Shown one piece after another: positions 55,726 to 63,529 of a DNA stretch of 64,000 nt (positions are counted from its first letter, which is position 1; the number at the start of each line of letters is the position of its first letter). Both the position numbers and the translations under genes were made by a program. Origin of the DNA: Pseudoalteromonas umbrosa (lineage in GTDB: Bacteria > Pseudomonadota > Gammaproteobacteria > Enterobacterales > Alteromonadaceae); the NCBI RefSeq assembly GCF_030125375.1, contig NZ_JASJUU010000001.1, forward strand, positions 1,161,354 to 1,225,353. The letters are read 5' to 3'. Below the pieces are notes generated by a model. That model was not told the DNA's origin and did not search any database. It saw only the letters and a program-made list of their open reading frames with translations.

Positions 55726-56003
55726 TGGCCAAGTCTGAATTAGATAGAACAACTATCGACTTATTTGAAAATGAAAAACGCCCTGGTCGGCCCAAAACAA
55801 ATCCCTTACCAAGGGAAATGCAGCTTAAGATCAACAAGCGTAATCAAATTAAAAGAGATAGAGCAAGAGGTTTAAAGCGCGTAGAGTTCAAAGTATCTTC
55901 TGAACTGTACCAAGCATTGAGTGATATGGCTGAAGAGCAAAATATTAGCCGTAGCGCACTCATAGAGACCATCTTGCAAGAGAAATTAGCGATTAATAGA
56001 TAA
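55725..56003 (+). CDS. ybfE: YbfE-like ribbon-helix-helix (CopG-type) DNA-binding protein
   Basis: A 92-residue basic protein that matches YbfE, a LexA-controlled protein in E. coli. The central KRPGRPKTNPLPREMQLKINKRNQIKRDRARGLKRVEFKVSSE contains an AT-hook-like RPGRPKT and leads into the ribbon-helix-helix segment LYQALSDMAEEQNISRSALIETIL. The ATG at 55725 is chosen; a longer frame would read through the DUF2788 gene. It precedes fldA by 13 bases, giving the conserved order ybfE-fldA-fur. I saw no clear LexA box upstream, so the regulation may differ here. Confidence 0.9.
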   Translation: MAKSELDRTTIDLFENEKRPGRPKTNPLPREMQLKINKRNQIKRDRARGLKRVEFKVSSELYQALSDMAEEQNISRSALIETILQEKLAINR

Positions 56004-56016
56004 AGGTAAGTAATTA

Positions 56017-56544
56017 ATGGCAAGCGTAGGTATTTTTTTCGGCAGTGACACGGGTAACACCGAGCACGTTGCTAAGCAAATTCAAAAAGAACTAGGTAAA
56101 AAGCTAATTGATGTTAAAGATATTGCGAAAAGCAGCAAAGCTGACATCGAAGAGTTTGACTTAATTCTATTTGGTATCCCTACTTGGTACTACGGTGAAG
56201 CACAATGTGACTGGGATGATTTCTTCCCTGAGCTTGAAGAGATTAACTTTGAAGGCAAACTAGTTGCTATTTTCGGTTGTGGTGACCAAGAAGATTACGC
56301 TGAATACTTCTTAGACGCGATGGGCATGGTAAATGACATCGTTACTGAGCGTGGTGCAATTGTTGTTGGCCATTGGTCAACTGAAGGCTATGAATTTGAA
56401 GCGTCAAAAGCACTTGTAGATGACAATCATTTCGTTGGTCTAGGTATCGATGAAGACCGTCAACCTGAGCTTACTGAGCAACGTATTAAAGCTTGGTGTG
56501 CACAGGTTTATGATGAAATGTGCCTAAGCGAATTAGAAGATTAA
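56017..56544 (+). CDS. fldA: Flavodoxin FldA
   Basis: A 175-residue long-chain flavodoxin, an FMN electron carrier that donates to biotin synthase, IspG/IspH and radical enzymes. The phosphate-binding loop FGSDTGNTEHVAKQI and the FMN-shielding WYYGEAQCDWDDF and FGCGDQEDYAEYFLDAMG are all present. The length and the extra loop mark the long-chain class. It lies between ybfE and fur, as in E. coli; fur expression can follow from the fldA transcript. Confidence 0.97.
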   Translation: MASVGIFFGSDTGNTEHVAKQIQKELGKKLIDVKDIAKSSKADIEEFDLILFGIPTWYYGEAQCDWDDFFPELEEINFEGKLVAIFGCGDQEDYAEYFLDAMGMVNDIVTERGAIVVGHWSTEGYEFEASKALVDDNHFVGLGIDEDRQPELTEQRIKAWCAQVYDEMCLSELED

Positions 56545-56589
56545 TTCATTGAATTAATAAAACAAGCTTTGACTTGTTGCCCGTGCACG

Positions 56590-56626
56590 TTATTCTTAAG
56601 AAAATGGTCGTGCTTATTCTTAAGAA
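56590..56626 (+). repeat. Direct repeat TTATTCTTAAGAA in the fldA-fur spacer
   Basis: The 13-base unit occurs at 56590-56602 and again at 56614-56626, 24 bases apart start to start. Each unit contains the palindrome TTCTTAAGAA. They lie 35-70 bases before the fur start and are candidate regulator sites, unlike the classical Fur box. Confidence 0.6.
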
Positions 56627-56661
56627 TTGAAGTAAAAAGATAATAGATTGAGACAGATTAA

Positions 56662-57108
56662 ATGACTGATCACAACTTAGAGCTTAAAAAGGCGGGCTTA
56701 AAAGTCACCTTACCGCGAATTAAAATTCTTGAGATTTTACAATCTCCAGAAAATCAGCATATCAGCGCTGAAGATGTTTACAAAATTTTGCTCGATAAGG
56801 GCGAAGAAATTGGTTTAGCAACTGTTTATCGTGTACTGAACCAGTTTGATGATGCCGGTATTGTGACACGCCACCACTTTGAAGGCGGCAAGTCAGTTTT
56901 TGAATTGTCTGGCAGCACACACCATGACCACTTGGTTTGTTTAAAGTGTGGTAAAGTTATTGAATTCGAAGACGAAGTTATCGAAACTCGTCAGGTCGAA
57001 ATTGCAACGTCTAACGGTATCAAACTAACAAACCACTCTCTTTATTTGTATGGTGAGTGTGTCGATGAAGAAGAGTGCAGAAGATTTACAGAGTCTGATG
57101 ATTCTTAA
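56662..57108 (+). CDS. fur: Ferric uptake regulator Fur
   Basis: A 148-residue iron-responsive repressor that blocks iron-uptake genes when bound to Fe(II). The winged helix spans 1-85 with LKVTLPRIKILEIL and GLATVYRVLNQFDDAGIV. The metal region follows with STHHDHLVCLKCGKVIEFEDEVIE, including the histidine cluster and the first CxxC; a second cysteine pair is in YGECVDEEEC. All regulatory metal ligands seem present. It has its own spacer with paired repeats and may also be read from fldA. Confidence 0.97.
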   Translation: MTDHNLELKKAGLKVTLPRIKILEILQSPENQHISAEDVYKILLDKGEEIGLATVYRVLNQFDDAGIVTRHHFEGGKSVFELSGSTHHDHLVCLKCGKVIEFEDEVIETRQVEIATSNGIKLTNHSLYLYGECVDEEECRRFTESDDS

Positions 57109-57133
57109 TTCGATAGCGTATGCAATTTAAATT

Positions 57134-57159
57134 AAAAGCCAGCTTTATGCTGGCTTTTT
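57134..57159. terminator. Bidirectional terminator after fur
   Basis: AAAAGCCAGC and GCTGGCTTTT form a ten-base stem with a five-base loop, with T tracts on both strands. It separates fur from the convergent small gene at 57189. Confidence 0.9.
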
Positions 57160-57188
57160 AAATATATGATATTTGGATAATAAATCAA

Positions 57189-57488
57189 TTAGGCTTTTTC
57201 AAGCCGATATAACGCATCAGCCACCTGCTTCAGATCGACTTCACTCACAAAGTCATTCGATAAAGTTAAAATAGCATTGAGATTATTTTTGAGCTTTTCA
57301 TTGCACATGGGCTCAGGCTTAAGCGCTGTTTGCAGCAAATGCAAGGACATATCAGCTATCAATAATCGTTGTTTTTCGGACCAGTCATCGTCCCCTTCAA
57401 CGGCAGTATGATGCACTATTGCTTGCTCAACTTCATCGTGGATCCCCCAACTCAAGGTTAAGATCTCCTGTCTTTTTCGTTTATCCAT
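57189..57488 (-). CDS. Small cytoplasmic protein of unknown function
   Basis: A 99-residue protein I do not recognise. It is helical and mixed-charge, with no signal peptide or membrane segment. The ATG at 57488 is chosen because GGAGGGAG sits immediately before it at good spacing; an upstream start six codons earlier overlaps that site. It lies between fur and the kinase gene, on the strand of the latter, with about 100 bases to the kinase stop, so it is probably a separate or distally co-transcribed unit. Confidence 0.68.
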   Translation of the reverse strand: MDKRKRQEILTLSWGIHDEVEQAIVHHTAVEGDDDWSEKQRLLIADMSLHLLQTALKPEPMCNEKLKNNLNAILTLSNDFVSEVDLKQVADALYRLEKA

Positions 57489-57591
57489 AGCTCCCTCCTC
57501 TCCCATAAGAGACTGCTACAGAGTCAGTCAGATTTCAATTGACAATTCGTCATATGCTAGTCCAAATTTTACTACTCGCAGTAGTGTAAAT

Positions 57592-59403
57592 TTATGACTT
57601 TGGATTTTTTGGATAGTAGTTATCAGGCTGTTTTGGGCACAACTCAAATTCTCGGGTATTTTTGTAGGGAAGCTTCATAAACCCTGCTACACCATAGTCT
57701 TGAATGCTCACTGTATACTGAATAATTTCTTTCAGTAACGCCGCAAAAGCAGCCTCTTGCTCTGCATCTAACAGCCGATAGTAGTAGTGAATTTTTAATC
57801 TATCACTCAGTGACTCGAAAATGATACAACCTGTGTGATGAATTTTATTCAGCTCAAAAACACATTGAATAATTTGCTTCGGTAGCTGCAACTGCTCATC
57901 AGGATCTTTACCATCTTCAAAATAGGAATGCGGCCTAGTTACTTCTGACGCCGCAACATGACTTACGGTGTACTGTAACTCAGGTAGCTGCTCAAATATA
58001 TAAGCACCGGTTTCGTCACGCTCTAGCTGAATAGTCTGCCTTGCGTCAAATAAGCAGCATTTGAATAAGCCCTTCTGCTCTATTCCCTGTGCCAGCATAA
58101 CCGTGGCATTTACCGCATCCGTAAAAGCACTTTGCAAGCTTTCATCATGCAACATCAAGCTCGACTCAACATATAACGACTCTTGCTGCCAGTGGAAACT
58201 CAACCCACCTACAACAGGATATTTAGCCAATCGACTAATAGACGCTAAAAATGCTTTTTCCGTGTCGCCAGTATCAAATAAGAACTCTTTATAATATCTG
58301 TCAAGCTGTGCATCATTTACGTCTAAAAGCTGTTGGTTATGATCAGCACGACGCAAAAATTGCTTCCTAGAGCTGTAGACCACGGTATCTGGCAGGTCTG
58401 TTTGCGTAGTCGTCCAAAACGGTATGTTTGCTTTTATTTGAGGTGATTCTATATCTGGTAAATATACTTTGGCCATGGCAGGCATATTGCGGATAAAATA
58501 ATCACCCGCATTATCCCTGGTTATTTTATCTTTACTCAACATACCATCGATAACTTTTGCAAATTCAATTGGTAGCCCTAAGCTAGTTGCAGGGATCACC
58601 TGTGCGCCAAAGCGACAAGATTGCGCACTTGCCAATGCGTAAATAGTCGAAGCCACTCCCTGCTCATCAAATCGCGGAGAAGAGCGTGAGCCAGACATTT
58701 GCTCGTCACCAATAAAATAGACATCCCCCATTCGGGCATTTGTGCTTGCAATATCAGAAGACATTAAATCCATGATATTGCTGGCTACAGGTTCTCCGTG
58801 TACATCAATTTGTGCGTAAACAGAGCTGCCCCAATCAACCAAAGAAAATGCATCTGAGTGCTGATCCCAAACAATATTCGAAGGCTTGATGTCACCATGC
58901 ACCACGGGTTGCAAAGACATGCCATTTTTTCGCTCACGTAAGTCTTGTAACACGTTTCGTAATTTCAGTGCTAAATGAACCAGAACATGGGGTTTTAGAC
59001 GCCCCTGCTTTAAAGAAACCTGCTCAAGATCTTCTCCCTGCGCTCTGGCCATCATTAAGATCCCTTGCTTTTTAACTCGTTCAAAAGCAAAGAACTTAGG
59101 GACCATTGGATTATTTATCTGGGATAACATATAAGCTTCGTCTTCAAGCCTATCCCTCACACTTTGCGCTAAGGTAATACGAGAAAATTTGAAAACCCAC
59201 TCCTCACCGCTGTCTTCTATGCCTGCAAACACAAATCCAAACGCGCCAGAGCCTATTAATTCTACATCTTGATAGCCTAAGAGCGATAACTGCTTCTTAC
59301 AGATATTGAGCCACTGACGATGTTTTTTTGCATCATGGTGAGATAGCAAATAAATCGATTGCTGTTCATTAATATAGAAGTTGTGAATTGACTGTTTGCT
59401 CAC
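57592..59403 (-). CDS. Eukaryotic-type Ser/Thr protein kinase-like protein
   Basis: A 603-residue soluble protein whose first half is a protein-kinase domain. The glycine-rich loop GSGAFGFVF is at 51-59, the ATP lysine is Lys72 (EEWVFKF), the helix-C glutamate is probably Glu89, the catalytic loop HGDIKPSN is at 169-176 with base Asp171, and the metal-binding Asp190 is in DWG instead of DFG. All residues needed for phosphotransfer are present. The C-terminal half (about 320-603) has no domain I recognise and no membrane helix, unlike receptor-type bacterial kinases. No phosphatase or FHA partner is adjacent. Confidence 0.85.
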   Translation of the reverse strand: MSKQSIHNFYINEQQSIYLLSHHDAKKHRQWLNICKKQLSLLGYQDVELIGSGAFGFVFAGIEDSGEEWVFKFSRITLAQSVRDRLEDEAYMLSQINNPMVPKFFAFERVKKQGILMMARAQGEDLEQVSLKQGRLKPHVLVHLALKLRNVLQDLRERKNGMSLQPVVHGDIKPSNIVWDQHSDAFSLVDWGSSVYAQIDVHGEPVASNIMDLMSSDIASTNARMGDVYFIGDEQMSGSRSSPRFDEQGVASTIYALASAQSCRFGAQVIPATSLGLPIEFAKVIDGMLSKDKITRDNAGDYFIRNMPAMAKVYLPDIESPQIKANIPFWTTTQTDLPDTVVYSSRKQFLRRADHNQQLLDVNDAQLDRYYKEFLFDTGDTEKAFLASISRLAKYPVVGGLSFHWQQESLYVESSLMLHDESLQSAFTDAVNATVMLAQGIEQKGLFKCCLFDARQTIQLERDETGAYIFEQLPELQYTVSHVAASEVTRPHSYFEDGKDPDEQLQLPKQIIQCVFELNKIHHTGCIIFESLSDRLKIHYYYRLLDAEQEAAFAALLKEIIQYTVSIQDYGVAGFMKLPYKNTREFELCPKQPDNYYPKNPKS

Positions 59404-59440
59404 GGCGCGACTTAATAAAACTAATTTGATGAATATATTG

Positions 59441-59471
59441 AAAAAAAGGCCGACAAATGTCGACCTTTTTT
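59441..59471 (-). terminator. Rho-independent terminator of glnS
   Basis: A 13-base stem with one mismatch (A/T tract plus GTCGACC against GGCCGAC) and a four-base loop, ending in seven T on the minus strand, 29 bases after the glnS stop. Confidence 0.88.
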
Positions 59472-59499
59472 GGGAAAAATAAAGTGTATTTAACGTATT

Positions 59500-61161
59500 T
59501 TATGCTTTTTCAATTTTCGCCCATGAATCGCGAAGCCCAACCGTTTGGTTGAATGTTAAGCTTTGTGACTTGTTATCGCGACTATAATAGCCTAGTCGTT
59601 CAAACTGGAAGCCTTGCTCTGGGCTTGCTTTTGCAAGTGATGGCTCTAATTTCGCATTTGCAATAACGACTAATGACTCAGGGTTTAGCGTAGTCGCAAA
59701 ATCTTCAGCAGCCGCTGGGTTAGGTACATTAAATAGACGGTCATACTGACGTACTTCCGCTTCGATACAATGTGACGCAGAAACCCAATGAATTACGCCT
59801 TTAACCTTACGGCCGTCTGCTGGGTTTTTACCAAGTGTATCTGCATCATATGTACAATAAATAGTCGTGATATTACCTGCGTCATCTTCTTCAATGCGCT
59901 CGGCTTTAATTACATAAGCATTACGCAAACGTACTTCTTTACCCAACACTAAACGCTTAAACTTTTTGTTCGCTTCAACGCGGAAGTCCTCACGCTCAAT
60001 GAAAATTTCACGAGTAAATGGCAATTCACGCTCACCCATTTCTAATGTTGGGTGGTTTGGTGCAGATAACATTTCAACTTTGTCTGCATCATAGTTTTCG
60101 ATGACAATTTTAACTGGATCTAAAACAGCCATCGCACGTGGTGCATTTTCGTTTAGGTCATCACGGATACATGCTTCAAGCATCCCCATTTCAACCATGT
60201 TATCTTGTTTTGTAATACCAATACGCTTACAGAATTCACGAATAGATGCCGGTGTGTAACCTCGACGACGTAAACCCGCAATTGTCGGCATACGCGGATC
60301 ATCCCAGCCTTCTACCTGACCGTTAACGACTAAGTCATTAAGCTTACGCTTAGACATCACGGTATATTCTAGGTTTAGACGAGAAAACTCAATCTGCTGC
60401 GGTTGACACTCAATGCTGATGTTCTCAAGTACCCAATCGTATAAACGACGGTTGTCTTGGAATTCAAGCGTACACAACGAATGCGTGATCCCTTCTAGCG
60501 CATCTGAAATACAGTGCGTGAAGTCATACATTGGATAAATGCACCACTTGTCACCAGTCTGATGGTGGTGAACAAAACGGATACGGTAAATAATCGGGTC
60601 ACGAAGTACCATGAAAGAGCTAGCCATATCGATCTTTGCTCTAAGTACACATTCACCTTCTTTGAACTCACCATTTTTCATTTTTTCGAAAAGCGCTAAG
60701 TTTTCTTCAGGAGATGTATCTCTGTGCGGACTATTTTTACCAGGCTCAGTCAATGTACCGCGATATTCACGTGCTTGCTCAGGAGACAAGAAACATACAT
60801 AAGCTAAGCCTTTTTCAATCAGCTCTACAGCATAGCCATATAGCTTGTCGAAATAGTTTGATGAGTAGCAAATTTCGCCATCCCAATCAAAACCTAGCCA
60901 TTTAACATCTTCTTGAATTGAGTTTACGTAATCGATGTCTTCTTTTTCTGGGTTCGTATCGTCAAAACGTAAATTACAAAGGCCTTTATAATCTTGCGCT
61001 ATGCCAAAATTAAGGCAGATTGATTTAGCATGACCAATGTGTAAAAAACCATTTGGTTCTGGCGGGAAACGCGTATGTGTTGATGCGTGTTTGCCACTTG
61101 CCAGATCACCATCAATGATATTTCTGATGAAGTTAGTTGGGCGATTCTCTGTATCCGCCAT
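59500..61161 (-). CDS. glnS: Glutaminyl-tRNA synthetase
   Basis: A 553-residue class I aminoacyl-tRNA synthetase that charges tRNA-Gln with glutamine in the cytoplasm. The ATP motifs are the HIGH-type [15 protein letters not shown] near residue 35 and the KMSKS-type VMSKRKL near 268. [10 protein letters not shown] and [25 protein letters not shown] are family landmarks that separate GlnRS from glutamyl-tRNA synthetase. The C-terminal beta-barrel anticodon-binding domains are complete. AGGAAAGACCTCC precedes the ATG. It is a single-gene unit. Confidence 0.97.
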   Translation of the reverse strand: MADTENRPTNFIRNIIDGDLASGKHASTHTRFPPEPNGFLHIGHAKSICLNFGIAQDYKGLCNLRFDDTNPEKEDIDYVNSIQEDVKWLGFDWDGEICYSSNYFDKLYGYAVELIEKGLAYVCFLSPEQAREYRGTLTEPGKNSPHRDTSPEENLALFEKMKNGEFKEGECVLRAKIDMASSFMVLRDPIIYRIRFVHHHQTGDKWCIYPMYDFTHCISDALEGITHSLCTLEFQDNRRLYDWVLENISIECQPQQIEFSRLNLEYTVMSKRKLNDLVVNGQVEGWDDPRMPTIAGLRRRGYTPASIREFCKRIGITKQDNMVEMGMLEACIRDDLNENAPRAMAVLDPVKIVIENYDADKVEMLSAPNHPTLEMGERELPFTREIFIEREDFRVEANKKFKRLVLGKEVRLRNAYVIKAERIEEDDAGNITTIYCTYDADTLGKNPADGRKVKGVIHWVSASHCIEAEVRQYDRLFNVPNPAAAEDFATTLNPESLVVIANAKLEPSLAKASPEQGFQFERLGYYSRDNKSQSLTFNQTVGLRDSWAKIEKA

Positions 61162-61636
61162 AGGAGGTCTTTCCTCTGAATTTGTAGCTTGTTAACTGAC
61201 GCATTATTACAAATTAATTTGGTAACTTACAGCGCTTATCGACTCATAAAGTCGATTTATTTGATGTTTTTTATATGGTGAGTAAATTACATGCAAAATT
61301 AGTCCTGTGCTGATGACACCTCACTACTTTTCTTGCCATCTAATTAGCTTTAAGCGCCTTGGAAATTTTGTAATCTGAAAATGCCTTCCACGCATACATG
61401 TGGCAGATTTAAGACATAGTTGGCTTATTTATTGTAAGTTAGCATACATACAACCTAAAGGCCTTTGCACTCAACCAAACTGTTAAATCAATATAAAGCA
61501 CGAGTCTGTATAAACTTTTCATATTCCGTGTGACTTTTATTCACTTATTGTTCATAATGTGTTCTAGTAATAGGGTCTAGATCAAACTCAACGGATTGAG
61601 TTAAATCACGAATTACCATAAAGTAAGAAAGGAAAT
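61162..61636. other. Intergenic stretch between glnS and the small exported protein gene
   Basis: No credible gene is seen in these 475 bases. The left part must carry the glnS promoter and contains a dyad ATCGACT-CATAA-AGTCGAT (61238-61256). The right part leads to the plus-strand gene and contains AACTCAA-CGGA-TTGAGTT (61585-61602), 35 bases before the start, possibly an operator. The rest is unremarkable AT-rich DNA. Confidence 0.5.
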
Positions 61637-61906
61637 ATGATGATAAAAAAAGTGTTGGCAATTCTGCTTACTTTTAGCTCTATATATAGTGCAGCCGCCT
61701 TAAGCTCGGACAAAGAAGCGACTAAAGCAAACTATAAAGTGTGTCATTATAAGCTGACCTCAGCAAAGAGTAACTCAACATATCCTTCATGGGAAAACAA
61801 GACAGTCCGACCTTGGCAAGATTGCCCACCTAGCTGGACAGTTGCAGCGCCTCATAGCAAAATAACTGTTGGTATTTACGTTTACTTATTTACGACATAT
61901 CGCTAA
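61637..61906 (+). CDS. Small exported protein of unknown function
   Basis: An 89-residue protein with a signal peptide (MMIKKVLAILLTFSSIYSAAA). The mature part of about 65 residues has two cysteines (CHYKL and DCPPSW), which could form one disulfide, three tryptophans and a beta-rich tail ending VGIYVYLFTTYR. I recognise no family. AAAGGAAAT precedes tandem ATGs, so the start is 61637 or one codon later. It lies upstream of the exported tectonin-like gene but 236 bases separate them, so co-transcription is uncertain. Confidence 0.65.
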   Translation: MMIKKVLAILLTFSSIYSAAALSSDKEATKANYKVCHYKLTSAKSNSTYPSWENKTVRPWQDCPPSWTVAAPHSKITVGIYVYLFTTYR

Positions 61907-62142
61907 TTTAAAAGTATTTAATCTGATTTATACAAATCTTAATCAATGGCATTAAAACTTTTTAGCCTGCACAAAAAGTACTTTCCCATACTTTAAAAAA
62001 CATCCTTTTTTACTTTTTTCAGAACATTCCAAAGATAAAAAAGCATTCATTAGTATTGATTTTTGAGTATTTAGTACGCCTTATTTCTTCCCAATGTGCT
62101 TACACTTTTTTAGACCGTAAAAACATGTAAAGGAAAACTAAT

Positions 62143-63000
62143 ATGAAATACTTCACACACACTGTGATGATTATGGGCGTAATATCCGCATTAAATACAA
62201 CGGCTTATGCTAATGAGCCGCAAAATTCAGCGATCCGTGTTTTGATTGACGACCAAGGCACACCTTACATTCACAAAGACGATGCGTTTGATCCTTGGCA
62301 AATTGCGCCACTTCCTTATTATCAAAAAACGGTCGCCGCCTCCGGTGGATACTTTCATTATCGTCCAAGCAGTGAAAGCTCCCCTGGATATGCTTACAAT
62401 GAAGGCGCTACGTTTGCAGTTGGAGAGTATGGCATGGTCTTTAGATATCAAAACGATACTTGGCAACATGTATTCGGTTGCTTGGGTGCCGCAGATGTTT
62501 CAACGTATAGTCCCAAACACGCATATTGTGTCACACAAACTGGGGATTTGAAGAAATTCAATTTGGTAGCTGAAAAGTTTGGTGGAAATTATGGGATCCC
62601 CAATAAGCGCATTGTAAAAATTGATGTGAATGAAACTGGCGCTGTTTGGGCAATCACGGATGACAATGAACTTTACCAGCGGAACAACGGAAATTGGCAT
62701 CAAATTAACATAAACTGTCCGCAAACATGCACCCTCAAAGATGTCGCAGTTGGTAGTGGTGAAGTCTATGTCACCGCACATATATTTAAAAATACACGTG
62801 GTTCACAACAAGTTTATAAACTCAATGGTGATGAGCTAGAAAAGTTTGGGCACTTTTATAATATTGACGTCGATCGCGATAACACGATTTGGGCAATTTC
62901 ATATGATTCAAAAACCCTTCACTATAAGCGCCCGGGCATGATTGATTTTGTAGAAGAGCAAAGAGTAAATCATGCTACAGTTGTGGATATTGGCGGGTAA
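62143..63000 (+). CDS. Exported protein with tectonin/propeller-like repeats
   Basis: A 285-residue exported protein (signal peptide MKYFTHTVMIMGVISALNTTAYA). The mature part shows repeated units of the tectonin type, a pattern like 'xVWAIxxDxxLYxRxxGxWxxI': AVGEYGMVFRYQNDTWQHV, AVWAITDDNELYQRNNGNWHQI, the weaker KDVAVGSGEVYVTAHIF and NTIWAISYDSKTLHYKRPG. Such repeats build beta-propellers that bind sugars or lipopolysaccharide in known tectonins; the activity here is inferred only. AAAGGAAAA lies eight bases before the ATG. No neighbour explains its role. Confidence 0.65.
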   Translation: MKYFTHTVMIMGVISALNTTAYANEPQNSAIRVLIDDQGTPYIHKDDAFDPWQIAPLPYYQKTVAASGGYFHYRPSSESSPGYAYNEGATFAVGEYGMVFRYQNDTWQHVFGCLGAADVSTYSPKHAYCVTQTGDLKKFNLVAEKFGGNYGIPNKRIVKIDVNETGAVWAITDDNELYQRNNGNWHQININCPQTCTLKDVAVGSGEVYVTAHIFKNTRGSQQVYKLNGDELEKFGHFYNIDVDRDNTIWAISYDSKTLHYKRPGMIDFVEEQRVNHATVVDIGG

Positions 63001-63154
63001 TTAAATCATTTTTAATTGGCCAGACACGTAAAAGAAGTTATTCTGGTCAATAAACTCTTGGCTTTAACATTTAGAAAAGCTCGCCCTCTCTGCTCACCTC
63101 ATGTTAATGTTAACCTTTAATAATCATAAATACTTCATTAAAAAAGGAATTTAA

Positions 63155-63508
63155 TTGCTAAAAAGCATCACATTATTTTTTGAAAAAATATTTGAGTGGC
63201 ATTTATATTTTTTAGGGTACCTTGTATTTTTACTCTTATATTTACAAATTGTGATTGTGCCAATATTCTTTATGAGTTTGCTAGGCTCCATTGCATATTT
63301 ACATTTTGACCACTTTACTGCTTCAATTTTAATAGTAGGTTGTTTATTACTGGGGTTGTTGATTGGGTTATATTGGGCAGAGCGAACTCGTCGTGGCCTC
63401 GGCATTATTACTTTCCATGCATACTTGCTCTCAACACCAGAAATCGATGGTCATGGAACACACCTTCGAAGCGAAATAAAAAAACAACATAATAAAAAAG
63501 CTGCCTAA
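63155..63508 (+). CDS. Small two-helix membrane protein of unknown function
   Basis: A 117-residue protein with two or three hydrophobic segments (about 17-45 and 55-75) and a soluble, basic C-terminus (LRSEIKKQHNKKAA). The family is not recognised. The start is a TTG at 63155, supported by AAGGAA at eight bases and by the hydrophobic N-terminus; no better ATG lies in frame near it. Its last codons and stop fall inside the large convergent hairpin at 63484-63529. Confidence 0.65.
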   Translation: MLKSITLFFEKIFEWHLYFLGYLVFLLLYLQIVIVPIFFMSLLGSIAYLHFDHFTASILIVGCLLLGLLIGLYWAERTRRGLGIITFHAYLLSTPEIDGHGTHLRSEIKKQHNKKAA

Positions 63509-63529
63509 GCAGCTTTTTTATTATGTTGT
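63484..63529. terminator. 21-bp-stem bidirectional terminator holding both stop codons
   Basis: A perfect 21-base stem (63484-63504 with 63509-63529) around the loop CTAA, with A/T tracts on both sides of a GCTGC core. The plus-strand gene's stop (63506-63508) lies in the loop and the minus-strand gene's stop (63521-63523) lies in the stem, so the 3' ends of both convergent coding regions form part of the hairpin. Confidence 0.92.

Noticed and set aside
56545..56661. Classical Fur box in front of fur
   Set aside because: No GATAATGATAATCATTATC-like 19-mer is visible; the paired TTCTTAAGAA repeats do not fit it.
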